A stretch of 35,938 bases of DNA from the IMG/VR virus record IMGVR_UViG_3300033571_009216, positions 1 to 35,938 of that record. One strand, 5' to 3'. Position 1 is the first letter of the stretch; every line of letters starts with the position of its first letter. Position numbers and translations under genes: made by a program. Below the pieces are notes generated by a model. The model was not told the origin of the DNA and did not search any database. It was given only the letters and a program-made list of their open reading frames with translations. Below are positions 14,702-22,674 of this stretch, one piece after another. This stretch comes from a virus.

Positions 14702-15366
14702 TGGACCCGCTTGTCATTCAGATTCTGGCGGGTTCGGCGGGTAGCGCCGCTTTGCTGCCGGATGCGTCGGTGACCTATGCGGCGCAGACCTCGTCCACCA
14801 CCGCCGGCAGCTCGTTCTCCTTTAGCAGCGTGGCGTTCTCTTCCACCGCATCGGACCGGCTGATTGTGGTTTCGGTGGGCGCAACCGCCGCAAATCAGCG
14901 GACCGTCAGCAGAGTGACCATTGGTGGCGTGTCGGCAACTGGATACGAGAACGCCAACCGCCTGCGGCACGGGTCATTGTGGGTTGCGGCAGTACCGAGC
15001 GGCACCACCGGCACGGTGGATGTGAACTTCTCGGGCAGCGTGGACAACTGCCACATCGGCGTCTGGGCGTTGTACGGAATTTCGTCCGCCGTCCCGAGAG
15101 AGTCGAACCAAGTCTCCGGCTCGTACACCAACAATTCTTCCACGCTGAATACGGCCAAGGGCGGGGTATCCATCGCAGCGGCGGTATCGGCGGGCGCGGT
15201 CACCATCACCTGGACCGGGCTGACGGAGAACTTCGATTTGCAGGTGTCCTCGGAGATGCGTAGCGGCGCGTCTCTTGTGGAGACCGTGTCGGATGCTGCC
15301 AAGGCGGTGAGCTGGACGCAGTCCAGTTCCACCAACACCACCGTGACGTTGGCGACCTGGAGATAG
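14701..15366 (+). CDS. Appendage protein, paralogue of 7619-8260 (cassette B, second gene)
   Basis: 221 residues, Ser/Thr/Ala-rich and beta-predicted. From about residue 75 to the end it aligns with the protein at 7619-8260 (shared VTIGG-SATGYENANRLRH, then NC-IGVWALYG, ITWTGLTE and a final TWR). Unlike that copy, the codons here show the G+C-rich third positions of the rest of the genome. ATG at 14701 overlaps the upstream stop; open frame further upstream belongs to the overlap. A role in host binding is inferred from the fibre context. Confidence 0.75.
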   Translation: MDPLVIQILAGSAGSAALLPDASVTYAAQTSSTTAGSSFSFSSVAFSSTASDRLIVVSVGATAANQRTVSRVTIGGVSATGYENANRLRHGSLWVAAVPSGTTGTVDVNFSGSVDNCHIGVWALYGISSAVPRESNQVSGSYTNNSSTLNTAKGGVSIAAAVSAGAVTITWTGLTENFDLQVSSEMRSGASLVETVSDAAKAVSWTQSSSTNTTVTLATWR

Positions 15367-15368
15367 CG

Positions 15369-16904
15369 ATGCCGATTGTCACCATCAAGAACGTCGGCGG
15401 GGTTGGCTACATTGCAGACCAACCGCCGCATGAGCTGGACCCGGCGGCGTGGTCGAACATCCAGAACATTCGGTTCCTTGAGGGCGCTGCATGGCGGGCG
15501 CTGGGCGATACGCAGGTGTTCACCACACCCTCGGTGACCCCGTATTACATCGCCTCGTACAACACCAGCCTGTCGCGGTTCATCGTTCACGCCGGCAACA
15601 CCGCCGTCTATGTGGACGATGGGTCCACGCGCACCGACATCACCGGCACCGCGCCTACCGGCACGGAAGCCAACCGCTGGACCGGCGGCACGCTGAACGG
15701 CGTGCTGGTGATGAACAACGGGGTGGACGTGCCGACCTATTGGGGTGGCGATGTAGCGACCAACCTTGCCAGCCTCACCGGGTGGAATGCCAACTGGCGG
15801 GCCGCTTCGCTGCGTCCGTTCAAAAACTATCTGGTGGCGCTGGATGTGACCAAGTCGGGCGCGCGCTACCCGCACATGGTCAAGTGGTCGCACACGGCGG
15901 ACCCCGGAACGATTCCGTCGAGCTGGGATGAGACCGACCCGGCCGTGGATGCCGGCGAGGTGGACCTGGCCGAGACCTCGGACTTTGTGATTGATTGCCT
16001 GCCGCTGGGTGGCACCAACATCATCTACAAAGAACATTCGATGTACGCAATGACGTACATCGGCGGGCAGTTCATCTGGCAATTCCAGCGCCTGCCCGGC
16101 AGCTACGGGGCGCTCGCTCCGGGGTGCGTGGTGGATACGCCGGTCGGGCACGTTGTGTTGACGCCGGGCGATGTGGTGCTGCACAAGGGCGGCGCGCCGG
16201 AATCCATCATCAGCGGCCGGCTCAAGCGCTGGCTGTTTGCCACCATCAATCCGAGCTACTACACCCGGTCGTTTCTGACGGTGAACCCGACCAAGAACGA
16301 GGTCTGGGTGTGCTTCCCGGCGGACAACAGCACCACCTGCACGAAGGCTGCGGTGTGGAACTGGCGCGAGGACATCTGGTCTACCAGAGACCTGCAAAGC
16401 GTCACCTACGGAGCGGTCGCACAAGCGGCGACCACCTCGGGCGATGCGTGGTCATCCGATTCGGACTCTTGGGCAAGCGATGCAAGCGCGTGGGGCACCA
16501 CGGCGCTGCAACCCTCGGAGAAACAGCTCTTTCTCTGCACCGCCGCGCCGAAGATTCTCACGGCTGACACGGCGACCACCTTCGCCGGCACATCGTTCAC
16601 CGCCACGCTCGAGCGCACCGGACTGGCGTTCGGGGACGCCAGCGTGGTGAAGACGGTGCGCTCCATCTACCCGCGCGTGGAAGGCGTGAGCGGTCAGACG
16701 CTCTATGTGCAGGTAGGTGCGGCGATGGACGTAGAGGCGGGCTATACCTGGTCGGCAGCGGTGCCCTACACGATTGGCACCAGCTACAAGGCGGACACGT
16801 TTGCATCTGGCAGGTTCATTGCGGTGCGCTTTTACAGCACGGCCGATGCGAGCTGGAAGGTTCGCAGCTACGACGTTGATTTCGTGACGCAAGGGAAATA
16901 CTGA
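15369..16904 (+). CDS. Large tail protein, candidate tail nozzle / stabilisation protein
   Basis: 511 residues, two bases after the previous stop. The N-terminus (GYIADQPPHELDPAAWSNIQ, then NIRFLEGAAWRALG) is typical of the large podoviral tail protein that caps the adaptor ring. The body consists of repeated WD-like beta blades (MVKWSHTADPG, VWNWREDIWSTR), consistent with a propeller-type fold as in P22 gp10 or nozzle-type proteins. It probably forms the distal tail tube and retains DNA. The assignment is from overall pattern and position between adaptor and ejection proteins. Confidence 0.7.
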   Translation: MPIVTIKNVGGVGYIADQPPHELDPAAWSNIQNIRFLEGAAWRALGDTQVFTTPSVTPYYIASYNTSLSRFIVHAGNTAVYVDDGSTRTDITGTAPTGTEANRWTGGTLNGVLVMNNGVDVPTYWGGDVATNLASLTGWNANWRAASLRPFKNYLVALDVTKSGARYPHMVKWSHTADPGTIPSSWDETDPAVDAGEVDLAETSDFVIDCLPLGGTNIIYKEHSMYAMTYIGGQFIWQFQRLPGSYGALAPGCVVDTPVGHVVLTPGDVVLHKGGAPESIISGRLKRWLFATINPSYYTRSFLTVNPTKNEVWVCFPADNSTTCTKAAVWNWREDIWSTRDLQSVTYGAVAQAATTSGDAWSSDSDSWASDASAWGTTALQPSEKQLFLCTAAPKILTADTATTFAGTSFTATLERTGLAFGDASVVKTVRSIYPRVEGVSGQTLYVQVGAAMDVEAGYTWSAAVPYTIGTSYKADTFASGRFIAVRFYSTADASWKVRSYDVDFVTQGKY

Positions 16905-17146
16905 TGTATCAGCCGCTTGTGTTGCCGCTGGACCCGGCGATTCTGTCGGAGGCGGTGCAAAGAGAGCTTCAGCGGCTTGCATTGCAGCTTGCCGAGCCGC
17001 AGGAGTACCTGATGTTAAAGACGCTGTACGCAGAGCCTTCGCGGCTGCGCGACGGCATGGTGGTGCTGGCAGATGGAACCGACTGGAACCCCGGCAGCGG
17101 GGCCGGAGCGTATGTGTACCAATCGGGCTGGAAATTCTTGGGGTAG
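16904..17146 (+). CDS. Small conserved tail-module protein, 80 aa
   Basis: The ATG overlaps the upstream stop (TGATG). Residues 1-35 are helical (SEAVQRELQRLALQLAEPQE) and the rest is beta with aromatic ends (MVVLADGTDWNPGSGAGAYV, YQSGWKFLG). The second half resembles the short beta tail found at the end of many phage fibre-like proteins. It is common next to ejection protein genes. The function is unknown. Confidence 0.65.
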   Translation: MYQPLVLPLDPAILSEAVQRELQRLALQLAEPQEYLMLKTLYAEPSRLRDGMVVLADGTDWNPGSGAGAYVYQSGWKFLG

Positions 17147-17149
17147 CAA

Positions 17150-18238
17150 ATGATGAATGGCGGATTTGGCGGAAATCTAGGGTTTGGCGGCGGAATGTCG
17201 CACGGGCGTCGGCCTGGGCAAATGGAAGGGATGCGCGGTCGCGCGCCGGTTCCCGGACAAGTCCCCGGACAAGTACCAGGGCAAGTGGCCGGGCAAGTCC
17301 CCGGACAGGTTCGTGGGCAACCCCCGTCCGGGATGCCGGCGGCGATGCCCAGCGGCTACGCGCCCAACCCTTGGCTGGAGCAGCGTGCCGATGCCATCGC
17401 TGACAGCGTCTCGCGCAACTACCTCTACAACGTTGCGCCGCAGGTGCGCTCCGGGGCCGTGGCGGCCGGCGGGTACGGCGGTTCGCGCCAAGGTATTGCC
17501 GAAGGTCTGGCGCAGCAGGGGATGAACCGGGACATCGCCACCGCGCAGGCCAACCTGTACGGCAATGCGTACGAGTCGGATGCAAATCGCGCCAACACGA
17601 TGGCGATTGCAAGCTTGAACAACACCACGACGATGCGCGGCCAAGACATGACCCGCGACCTCGGAATGGCCGGGCTGACCAATGCGCGCGACATCGCGCA
17701 ATTGAACTCGGACACCTCGCGCTACGGCACCGATGTCAATGCAGCGACCTCGCGCTATGGCACGGACACGAACGCTGCGACCTCGCGTTATGCAACCGAC
17801 GCTAACCTGAGTTTGGGTCTTGGCAACCTGGGCTACAACTACGCCGGCCTTGACCGCGCAATTGCCAACGACAACGTGGCAAACCAGATTGCGTTGGGCA
17901 ATTTTGGCCTGAATGCCTACGACAAGATGATGGGCTACGACGGCAGCGCGGTGACGGCAGCAACCAACATTCAAAACACGCCGCTGGATTACCTGAATCG
18001 GTTCACGGGCATGGCAAATGCCACTGGCGGATTGGGCGGTACAGGCTCATCCACGACGCCGTATTTCGGCAACCCGCTCATGGGGGCGCTTGGCGGCTAT
18101 CAGCTTGGCAACGCGATAAACAACGCCATGTCCGGCTCCAGTAGTACTGGCTCGGGCATTGGCTACGGAGCAGCGGGCAGCGCCGCCGGCTATTCGTTTG
18201 TGCCAGACGGGTACGGCAACATGGTCGCGGCGCTTTAA
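17150..18238 (+). CDS. Low-complexity internal virion / ejection-type protein, 362 aa
   Basis: The first of four consecutive large low-complexity genes after the tail proteins, where podoviruses encode proteins ejected with the DNA. It has a Gly-rich start (residues 1-20), a Pro-Gly-Gln-Val tetrapeptide array (about 35-55), a region with GYGGSRQGIAEGLAQQGMNR, three TSRY-TD-NAA 11-residue repeats (about 189-220) and a Gly/Ser-rich C-terminus. No enzyme motif is visible. There are two possible start codons (17150 and 17153). Ejection is inferred from position and composition. Confidence 0.65.
   Translation: MMNGGFGGNLGFGGGMSHGRRPGQMEGMRGRAPVPGQVPGQVPGQVAGQVPGQVRGQPPSGMPAAMPSGYAPNPWLEQRADAIADSVSRNYLYNVAPQVRSGAVAAGGYGGSRQGIAEGLAQQGMNRDIATAQANLYGNAYESDANRANTMAIASLNNTTTMRGQDMTRDLGMAGLTNARDIAQLNSDTSRYGTDVNAATSRYGTDTNAATSRYATDANLSLGLGNLGYNYAGLDRAIANDNVANQIALGNFGLNAYDKMMGYDGSAVTAATNIQNTPLDYLNRFTGMANATGGLGGTGSSTTPYFGNPLMGALGGYQLGNAINNAMSGSSSTGSGIGYGAAGSAAGYSFVPDGYGNMVAAL
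17252..17320 (+). repeat. Short coding tandem repeat (Pro-Gly-Gln-Val)
   Basis: About six degenerate 12-base units of the type cccggacaagtc, encoding repeated PGQV or close variants. Third-position differences between units show it is not a very recent slippage product. Confidence 0.75.
17714..17809 (+). repeat. 33-bp coding direct repeat, three copies
   Basis: Units begin at 17714, 17747 and 17780 with acctcgcg and encode TSRYGTDVNAA, TSRYGTDTNAA and TSRYATDANLS. The third unit has diverged at its end. Confidence 0.8.
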
Positions 18239-18265
18239 ATCCAGCAGCACGAATCGAGGCAAAAA

Positions 18266-19297
18266 ATGGCTTTTGACCCCAACGTTCTCAGAACGCTGTC
18301 CCCGGCGGAAGCCGAGCAATACATCCGCGAGAACTACACGTTCTACGAACCCACTTGGAATAACTTGGGATACACCGAAGGCGGTGACCTGATGCAAATG
18401 GAATATTCCAAAGACTGGCAGGGTGGAACATACGGCGGCAGCGGAGTGCCCGAAGGGTCGGATGACGCTACCAGCTACAGCACCGTGTTTTTTAGCTCCC
18501 CTCAAAGCGACCAAGACTACATTGCTTTGTTTGACAAGAACGGCAGGATGGCTGGGCCTTTGAGTCAGCAACTGCCCGACGACTGGTACGACAGAACCAT
18601 TGGCGGGATTCCGGTCGGCGCGTTCTTGCCGGTAGCTGCCGCCGCTGGCGCGGCGTTTTTGCCTGAAATGCTTGGTGCCGGAGCAAGCACCATTCCTGCC
18701 GGCGCGGACGCAGCAACTGGCGGGCTGCTGGCAACGGGTTCGGATGTCGCAGCGGGCACGGTGGGTGCGGCAGGAGCCGGTGGTGCGGCCGGTGGTGCGG
18801 CCGGTGGTGCGGCCGGTGGTGCGGCCGGTGGTGCGGCCGGCGGTGCAGCCGGTGGGCTAACCGGGGCAGCCGGAGCAGCGGGTGGCGCTTTGACCCTTGG
18901 ACAGGCTGCAAACCTTGCGGGCGTTGTCGGAGCGCTTGCGGGCGCAGCAACCAGCGGAGACCGGACCGCCACCGCCACCTCTGCGCGCGAGCCTTGGGGG
19001 CCGGCGCAAGACTGGATAAAAGACAACATCGCCAAAGGCCAAGCGCTGCAAAGCAGGTACGAGGCGAATCCGTTCAACGACCTGCAACGTCAGGCGTACC
19101 AGAACGTCTTCAGCGGCGTGGACAACTACCGCAGCAACATCTTGCCGAGCATTTTCTCCGGCATCAATGCGTGGCGGCCGTACTCGCGCACGGGTGCGAC
19201 CAGCGCGCCGATGTACAACTTCCAGGTGCCGCAGGGAACCCCTTACGGGCAAATCAACTGGCAGGGTCTTCTGGGAGGCAGCAATGGGTCTGCTTGA
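18266..19297 (+). CDS. Ejection-type protein with Gly-Gly-Ala-Ala hydrophobic core, 343 aa
   Basis: ATG at 18266 behind gaggc. Residues 1-110 are a soluble, aromatic-rich domain (EQYIRENYTFYEPTWNNLGY). Residues about 113-240 are strongly Ala/Gly-rich and membrane-compatible, including a perfect GGAA tandem array at about 171-194. The C-terminal part (EPWGPAQDWIKDNIAKGQAL, NPFNDLQRQAYQNVFSGVDN) resembles other podoviral internal proteins. Such hydrophobic cores are expected in proteins that cross the cell envelope during DNA entry. The last 14 bases overlap the next gene. Confidence 0.65.
   Translation: MAFDPNVLRTLSPAEAEQYIRENYTFYEPTWNNLGYTEGGDLMQMEYSKDWQGGTYGGSGVPEGSDDATSYSTVFFSSPQSDQDYIALFDKNGRMAGPLSQQLPDDWYDRTIGGIPVGAFLPVAAAAGAAFLPEMLGAGASTIPAGADAATGGLLATGSDVAAGTVGAAGAGGAAGGAAGGAAGGAAGGAAGGAAGGLTGAAGAAGGALTLGQAANLAGVVGALAGAATSGDRTATATSAREPWGPAQDWIKDNIAKGQALQSRYEANPFNDLQRQAYQNVFSGVDNYRSNILPSIFSGINAWRPYSRTGATSAPMYNFQVPQGTPYGQINWQGLLGGSNGSA
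18777..18848 (+). repeat. 12-bp tandem repeat (GGAA codons)
   Basis: Five perfect copies of ccggtggtgcgg (18777-18836) followed by a degenerate sixth (18837-18848). The near identity of the copies, unlike other repeats in this genome, points to recent slippage expansion and possible length variation between isolates. Confidence 0.9.
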
Positions 19298-20564
19298 TGT
19301 CTTCAACAGCGACGAGGGTCTGCTGGGCCTGAGCCTGCTGTCTGCGGCAGGTCCGAGCGCCGTGCCGGCTTCGCTCGGTCAGCGCATGGCCGGTGCCGCG
19401 CAATCGTACCGGCAGCAAAAGAGCGCCGAAGAAGAGCGCCGGATGATGCAGTCGTATCGGCAGGCGCAGATGCAGGCCATGCAGGAGACGGCAGAGGACC
19501 GGCAAGTCGCACGCGAGGACCGGCTGCTTGCACGCCAGCGTGCCGAGGAGGAGCGCAAGCTTCTGGCCGACCTATTCCCTGCGCCGGTGTCCGGGACTCA
19601 AGCAGTCAGCATGGCGGGCGGGCCGACCAACGCTGCCGCTGCCCTGCAAGGCACGACGCCTAGTGTTGACCCAAGCGTCTATCAACGACTTGTCGCAAGA
19701 GGCGTTCCCGTGGACCGGGTGAAGGCGCTCGCCGAATCGCCCACTTGGGGCTTGCCGGAAGCTGCCCGCACCATTGAGGGCGTTGACGACCAACTGCGCC
19801 CGGTTACATGGCAGGTTGACAAATTTGGGCGAAAGATGGGCGAGCCAATGCTGCAATGGAAAGCCCCGGTGATGGTCAACCAGGGCGACATAATCTCGGC
19901 CGTAGACCCCGTGTCGCTGACTGCTCGAGGGCAGTTTGGCGTCAACATGAGCCCGGCCGAGCGGGATAGTTCTGCGCGGGGCTGGAACAGCAACGGCATT
20001 GCCGCGCAGCGCCTTGCTTGGGAACAAGGTCAAGCGCAAAAACCGCAATTCAGAGATGGCGCATGGGTGGTTCCGCCAACAGCCGAAAACCCCAACGGCT
20101 CGGTCGTGCCAACGCCATTGTTTGCCCCGGCAAAAGGCTCCCCGCAAGCTCTTGCAGCGTCCGGCAAAAGCTCTTTGGAAATCATCGGTCAAGCAAAAGA
20201 CCTGTTGGGCAAAGCAACCGGAAGCTACGCGGGAACGGCGGCGGATACGGTCGCTCAGGCTTTTGGGGTGTCCACTCCGGGAGCGCAGGCTTCGGCAAAA
20301 CTGAAAGCGCTAGAGGCGTCTTTGATTCTTACAATGCCTCGTCTTGAAGGCCCTCAGTCTGACAAAGACACGGCGTTGTATCGGCAAGCGGCCGCGCAAA
20401 TTGGCGATTCCACGGTTCCGGCTAAAACCAAGCGCGCCGCCTTGGAAACCATTGAGTCAATCAACAGGCGCTACGCTCAGCCGTTTGCGCCGGTCGGGCC
20501 TTCATCGGCAACGCCAACGCAACCATGGAACCCTCTGACCGGGCGGATTGAGGAAATCAAGTAA
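19284..20564 (+). CDS. Internal virion / ejection-type protein, 426 aa
   Basis: ATG at 19284 with ribosome site ggaggcagc; the frame is open further upstream but inside the previous gene. The N-terminus is hydrophobic (LLGLSLLSAAGPSAVPASLG), followed by a charged coiled coil (about 48-100, many Gln/Arg/Glu). The C-terminal domain (SLEIIGQAKDLLGKATGSYA, then LEASLILTMPRLEGPQSDKD) is a recurring module in phage internal proteins. No lytic transglycosylase motif is seen. It probably acts with its three neighbours during DNA ejection. Confidence 0.7.
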   Translation: MGLLDVFNSDEGLLGLSLLSAAGPSAVPASLGQRMAGAAQSYRQQKSAEEERRMMQSYRQAQMQAMQETAEDRQVAREDRLLARQRAEEERKLLADLFPAPVSGTQAVSMAGGPTNAAAALQGTTPSVDPSVYQRLVARGVPVDRVKALAESPTWGLPEAARTIEGVDDQLRPVTWQVDKFGRKMGEPMLQWKAPVMVNQGDIISAVDPVSLTARGQFGVNMSPAERDSSARGWNSNGIAAQRLAWEQGQAQKPQFRDGAWVVPPTAENPNGSVVPTPLFAPAKGSPQALAASGKSSLEIIGQAKDLLGKATGSYAGTAADTVAQAFGVSTPGAQASAKLKALEASLILTMPRLEGPQSDKDTALYRQAAAQIGDSTVPAKTKRAALETIESINRRYAQPFAPVGPSSATPTQPWNPLTGRIEEIK

Positions 20565-22108
20565 TGGCTCAGTACATTCAAGTCGGCTCGGAGGTCGTTG
20601 AATTCCCGGACGGGATGTCGAGACCGCAAATTGAGGCCGCGTTGCGGGGTCGGTCGCGGCAATACGACCCGACCGAAGGAATGTCTGGGCTGGAGAAGTT
20701 CCGGGCCGGCATGGGCAAAGCCATCTCCGACATTGGCTTGGGTGCTCGGCAAGCGATGGGCTTTGCTAGCCAAGACGAGGTGGACGAGCGCAAGCGCTTG
20801 GATGCCGCGCTGATGAAGACCGGCGCCGGCACCGCCGGCAATCTGTTGACCAATATCGGCATGGCTGCGGGCACCGCGTTTATTCCAGGTGCAAACACGC
20901 TTACCGGCGCAGCGTTAACTGGTGCAGCGATAAACGGACTGCAACCTTTGAGCGCGGACCAAAGTCGCCTTAGCGAAATCGGTCTTGGTGCTGCAACCGG
21001 GCTCGGAGGCCAGGCGGCCGCCAACGTCATCGGTCGCGCGCTCAAGCCGGTGCAGGCGTTTCAGACGCCTGCCGAAGCGGAACTGGTCAAGAAGGCGCAG
21101 GCAATGGGCATTCCGCTCAACGCCGCGCAGTTGACCGGCAGCAAGCCGCTGCGGTGGATTGACTCTGCGCTGGACAACCTGCCGTTTACCGCTGAGAAAC
21201 AGGCCGCGCTCAAGGGCGCGCAGCGCGAGGTTTGGCAGCGCAAGGTCTTGGAGCAGGTTGGCATCAACGCGGACAACGCTTCGCCGGATGTTCTGGGAAG
21301 CGCGTACTCGCAGCTCGGCCAGCAGTTCCGTGACCTTTCGGCGCGTAACACCGTCGACCTGGGCAACGACTTCCTCACCGCGATTGCGTCGATTGACGCC
21401 AAGAAGACCCCGTTCAGCAAGGGCGTAGACGAAGTTGTCAGTAACGCGCTGGAGCTGGCCGGCAAAGGAAAAATTTCCGGCGCGGACTATCAAACCGTGC
21501 GCTCCAGCCTGACACAAGCAAGCAAGGGCGCGTGGTCGCAAAACCCGGAGCTGGGGCAAGCGCTCAAGACCCTTCGCAATGCGCTGGACGACTCTGCCGG
21601 TGCTTCCATGTCAGCCGAAGACAAGGCGGCATGGGACCTGGTCCGCAAGCAGTACGCGGCGCTCAAAACGGTGGAGAAGGCGGTCGACCCGATGAACGGG
21701 GCGATTAGCCCGAAGAAGTTCATCAACGAGGTGGCCCGCACCAACCCGCAGGGGGCGCGGTACGGGTTCGGCGACCAAGAGCTGCCCGAGCTTGCTCGAG
21801 TGGGCAAAGCGTTCATTGCCGACAACCTCCCGGACAGTGGGACGGCGCAGCGCTCGTGGTACATGAACCTGCTTCAGAACCCGACGGCGGGCATCGGTGG
21901 CGCTGCGGGCTTTCTGACCGGCGGGCCTGCCGGGGCGGTGTTGGGTGCCGCAACTGGGGCGGTGACACCGCTGGCGGCGCAGCGTGCGCTTTGGGGCAAC
22001 TCGCGTTATCTGACCAAAGGTCTGCTGGACCCGGAGGTCACGCAGCCGGTGTTAAGACCAATACTTCGGGGCGCGTCCATTGGTCTTCTTCCCGAACTCG
22101 CGGAATAA
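20564..22108 (+). CDS. Internal virion / DNA-transfer-type protein, 514 aa
   Basis: The largest of the ejection-type set, starting on the last base of the previous stop. The N-terminus is a compact beta module (YIQVGSEVVEFPDGMSRPQI). Gly/Ala-rich hydrophobic segments lie at about 85-150 (GNLLTNIGMAAGTAFIPGAN) and 440-480 (GIGGAAGFLTGGPAGAVLGA), with a long helical middle. The text AEAELVKKAQAMGIPLNAAQ is frequent in podoviral internal proteins. Membrane-active segments at both ends fit a role in crossing the envelope. Its 3' end overlaps an antisense small gene by 57 bases. Confidence 0.7.
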   Translation: MAQYIQVGSEVVEFPDGMSRPQIEAALRGRSRQYDPTEGMSGLEKFRAGMGKAISDIGLGARQAMGFASQDEVDERKRLDAALMKTGAGTAGNLLTNIGMAAGTAFIPGANTLTGAALTGAAINGLQPLSADQSRLSEIGLGAATGLGGQAAANVIGRALKPVQAFQTPAEAELVKKAQAMGIPLNAAQLTGSKPLRWIDSALDNLPFTAEKQAALKGAQREVWQRKVLEQVGINADNASPDVLGSAYSQLGQQFRDLSARNTVDLGNDFLTAIASIDAKKTPFSKGVDEVVSNALELAGKGKISGADYQTVRSSLTQASKGAWSQNPELGQALKTLRNALDDSAGASMSAEDKAAWDLVRKQYAALKTVEKAVDPMNGAISPKKFINEVARTNPQGARYGFGDQELPELARVGKAFIADNLPDSGTAQRSWYMNLLQNPTAGIGGAAGFLTGGPAGAVLGAATGAVTPLAAQRALWGNSRYLTKGLLDPEVTQPVLRPILRGASIGLLPELAE

Positions 22109-22234
22109 CAGGTCTTTGACCTTGCCGTTGGGGATGACCCGGTAGAGCAGCATTTTTATCGGGGCAACAATCAGCCCGAACAGGATGAGACCGGCCAACG
22201 GTTTCAACAGAATCGCAATCATCGTCGACGACAT
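22052..22234 (-). CDS. Small membrane protein encoded antisense, 60 aa
   Basis: A minus-strand ORF between the ejection and lysis genes. The product has an N-terminal hydrophobic helix (IAILLKPLAGLILFGLIVAP, residues 6-25) and a basic tail with KVKDLLFREFGKK. This is a pattern I associate with short membrane proteins near lysis genes of podovirus-like phages. Upstream on the minus strand, gaggcggg provides a ribosome site that lies within the hairpin at 22235-22257. It overlaps the end of the ejection gene by 57 bases. No promoter is evident, so expression conditions are unclear. Confidence 0.55.
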   Translation of the reverse strand: MSSTMIAILLKPLAGLILFGLIVAPIKMLLYRVIPNGKVKDLLFREFGKKTNGRAPKYWS

Positions 22235-22257
22235 AGCCCGCCTCGCGCGGGCTTTTT
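22235..22257 (+). terminator. Intrinsic terminator / dual-use hairpin
   Basis: Stem AGCCCGC/GCGGGCT with loop ctcgc followed by five T residues in the + direction, 127 bases after the last ejection gene. The same bases form the translation-start region of the minus-strand small gene. Confidence 0.75.
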
Positions 22258-22273
22258 CTTGCCCGCCAAAATC

Positions 22274-22579
22274 ATGGAAAACGCAATCCTCGCCACGCGA
22301 CTGGACACGCTACACGCCGACGTGGGCGAAATCAAGGACGCTCTCAAGTCTCTCAGCGAGGCTATCACCAAGCTCGCGCTGGTCGAGGAGCGCCAAGCGC
22401 AAACCTCGCAGGCGCTCGAGCGTGCGTTCGTTGCCATTGAGCGGGTTGAGATTCGACTGGCTGCGGTGGAAAGCATCGCGGGCAACTCCCGGCGCACGAC
22501 CGTCTGGGTGGACCGCGCGATGTGGTCGGCTGCGGCTGCGGCCGTCATGTACGTCGCCAAGAAGGTGGGCCTGTTGTGA
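22274..22579 (+). CDS. Coiled-coil, C-terminal membrane-anchored lysis-region protein
   Basis: 101 residues beginning at the ATG at 22274. Residues 5-70 form a coiled coil (LDTLHADVGEIKDALKSLSE, then LVEERQAQTSQALERAFVAI). A WVDRAMWSAAAAAVMYVAKK membrane helix (about 78-97) sits at the C-terminus. The order coiled coil then one membrane span resembles XhlA-like or pinholin-associated proteins often found just before endolysins. It may be a holin-like or accessory lysis factor. The stop overlaps a GTG start for a 32-residue membrane peptide. Confidence 0.6.
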   Translation: MENAILATRLDTLHADVGEIKDALKSLSEAITKLALVEERQAQTSQALERAFVAIERVEIRLAAVESIAGNSRRTTVWVDRAMWSAAAAAVMYVAKKVGLL

Positions 22580-22674
22580 GTGACGCTCTGGAGACGCTGA
22601 TGTACGTCTTCGTCGGCGGCGTGTATGCGTTTATCGGCTTGACGTGTTGGGTGATGTGGAGGCTTTGGAAATGA
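22576..22674 (+). CDS. Very small membrane peptide, 32 aa
   Basis: GTG start at 22576 overlaps the previous stop, and its TGA overlaps the endolysin ATG (ATGA), so it exactly fills the space between two genes. The product is essentially a single membrane helix (about 8-29: LMYVFVGGVYAFIGLTCWVM) ending in charged and aromatic residues (WRLWK). No family is recognised. It could modulate holin action or be a minimal holin component. Confidence 0.5.
   Translation: MSDALETLMYVFVGGVYAFIGLTCWVMWRLWK

Noticed and set aside
14895-16424. 509-residue open frame on the minus strand
   Set aside because: Antisense to the second fibre cassette and the large tail protein; no start context or domain.
18777-18848. 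CRISPR-like array
   Set aside because: The 12-bp units are directly adjacent with no spacers and encode GGAA in frame within a structural gene.
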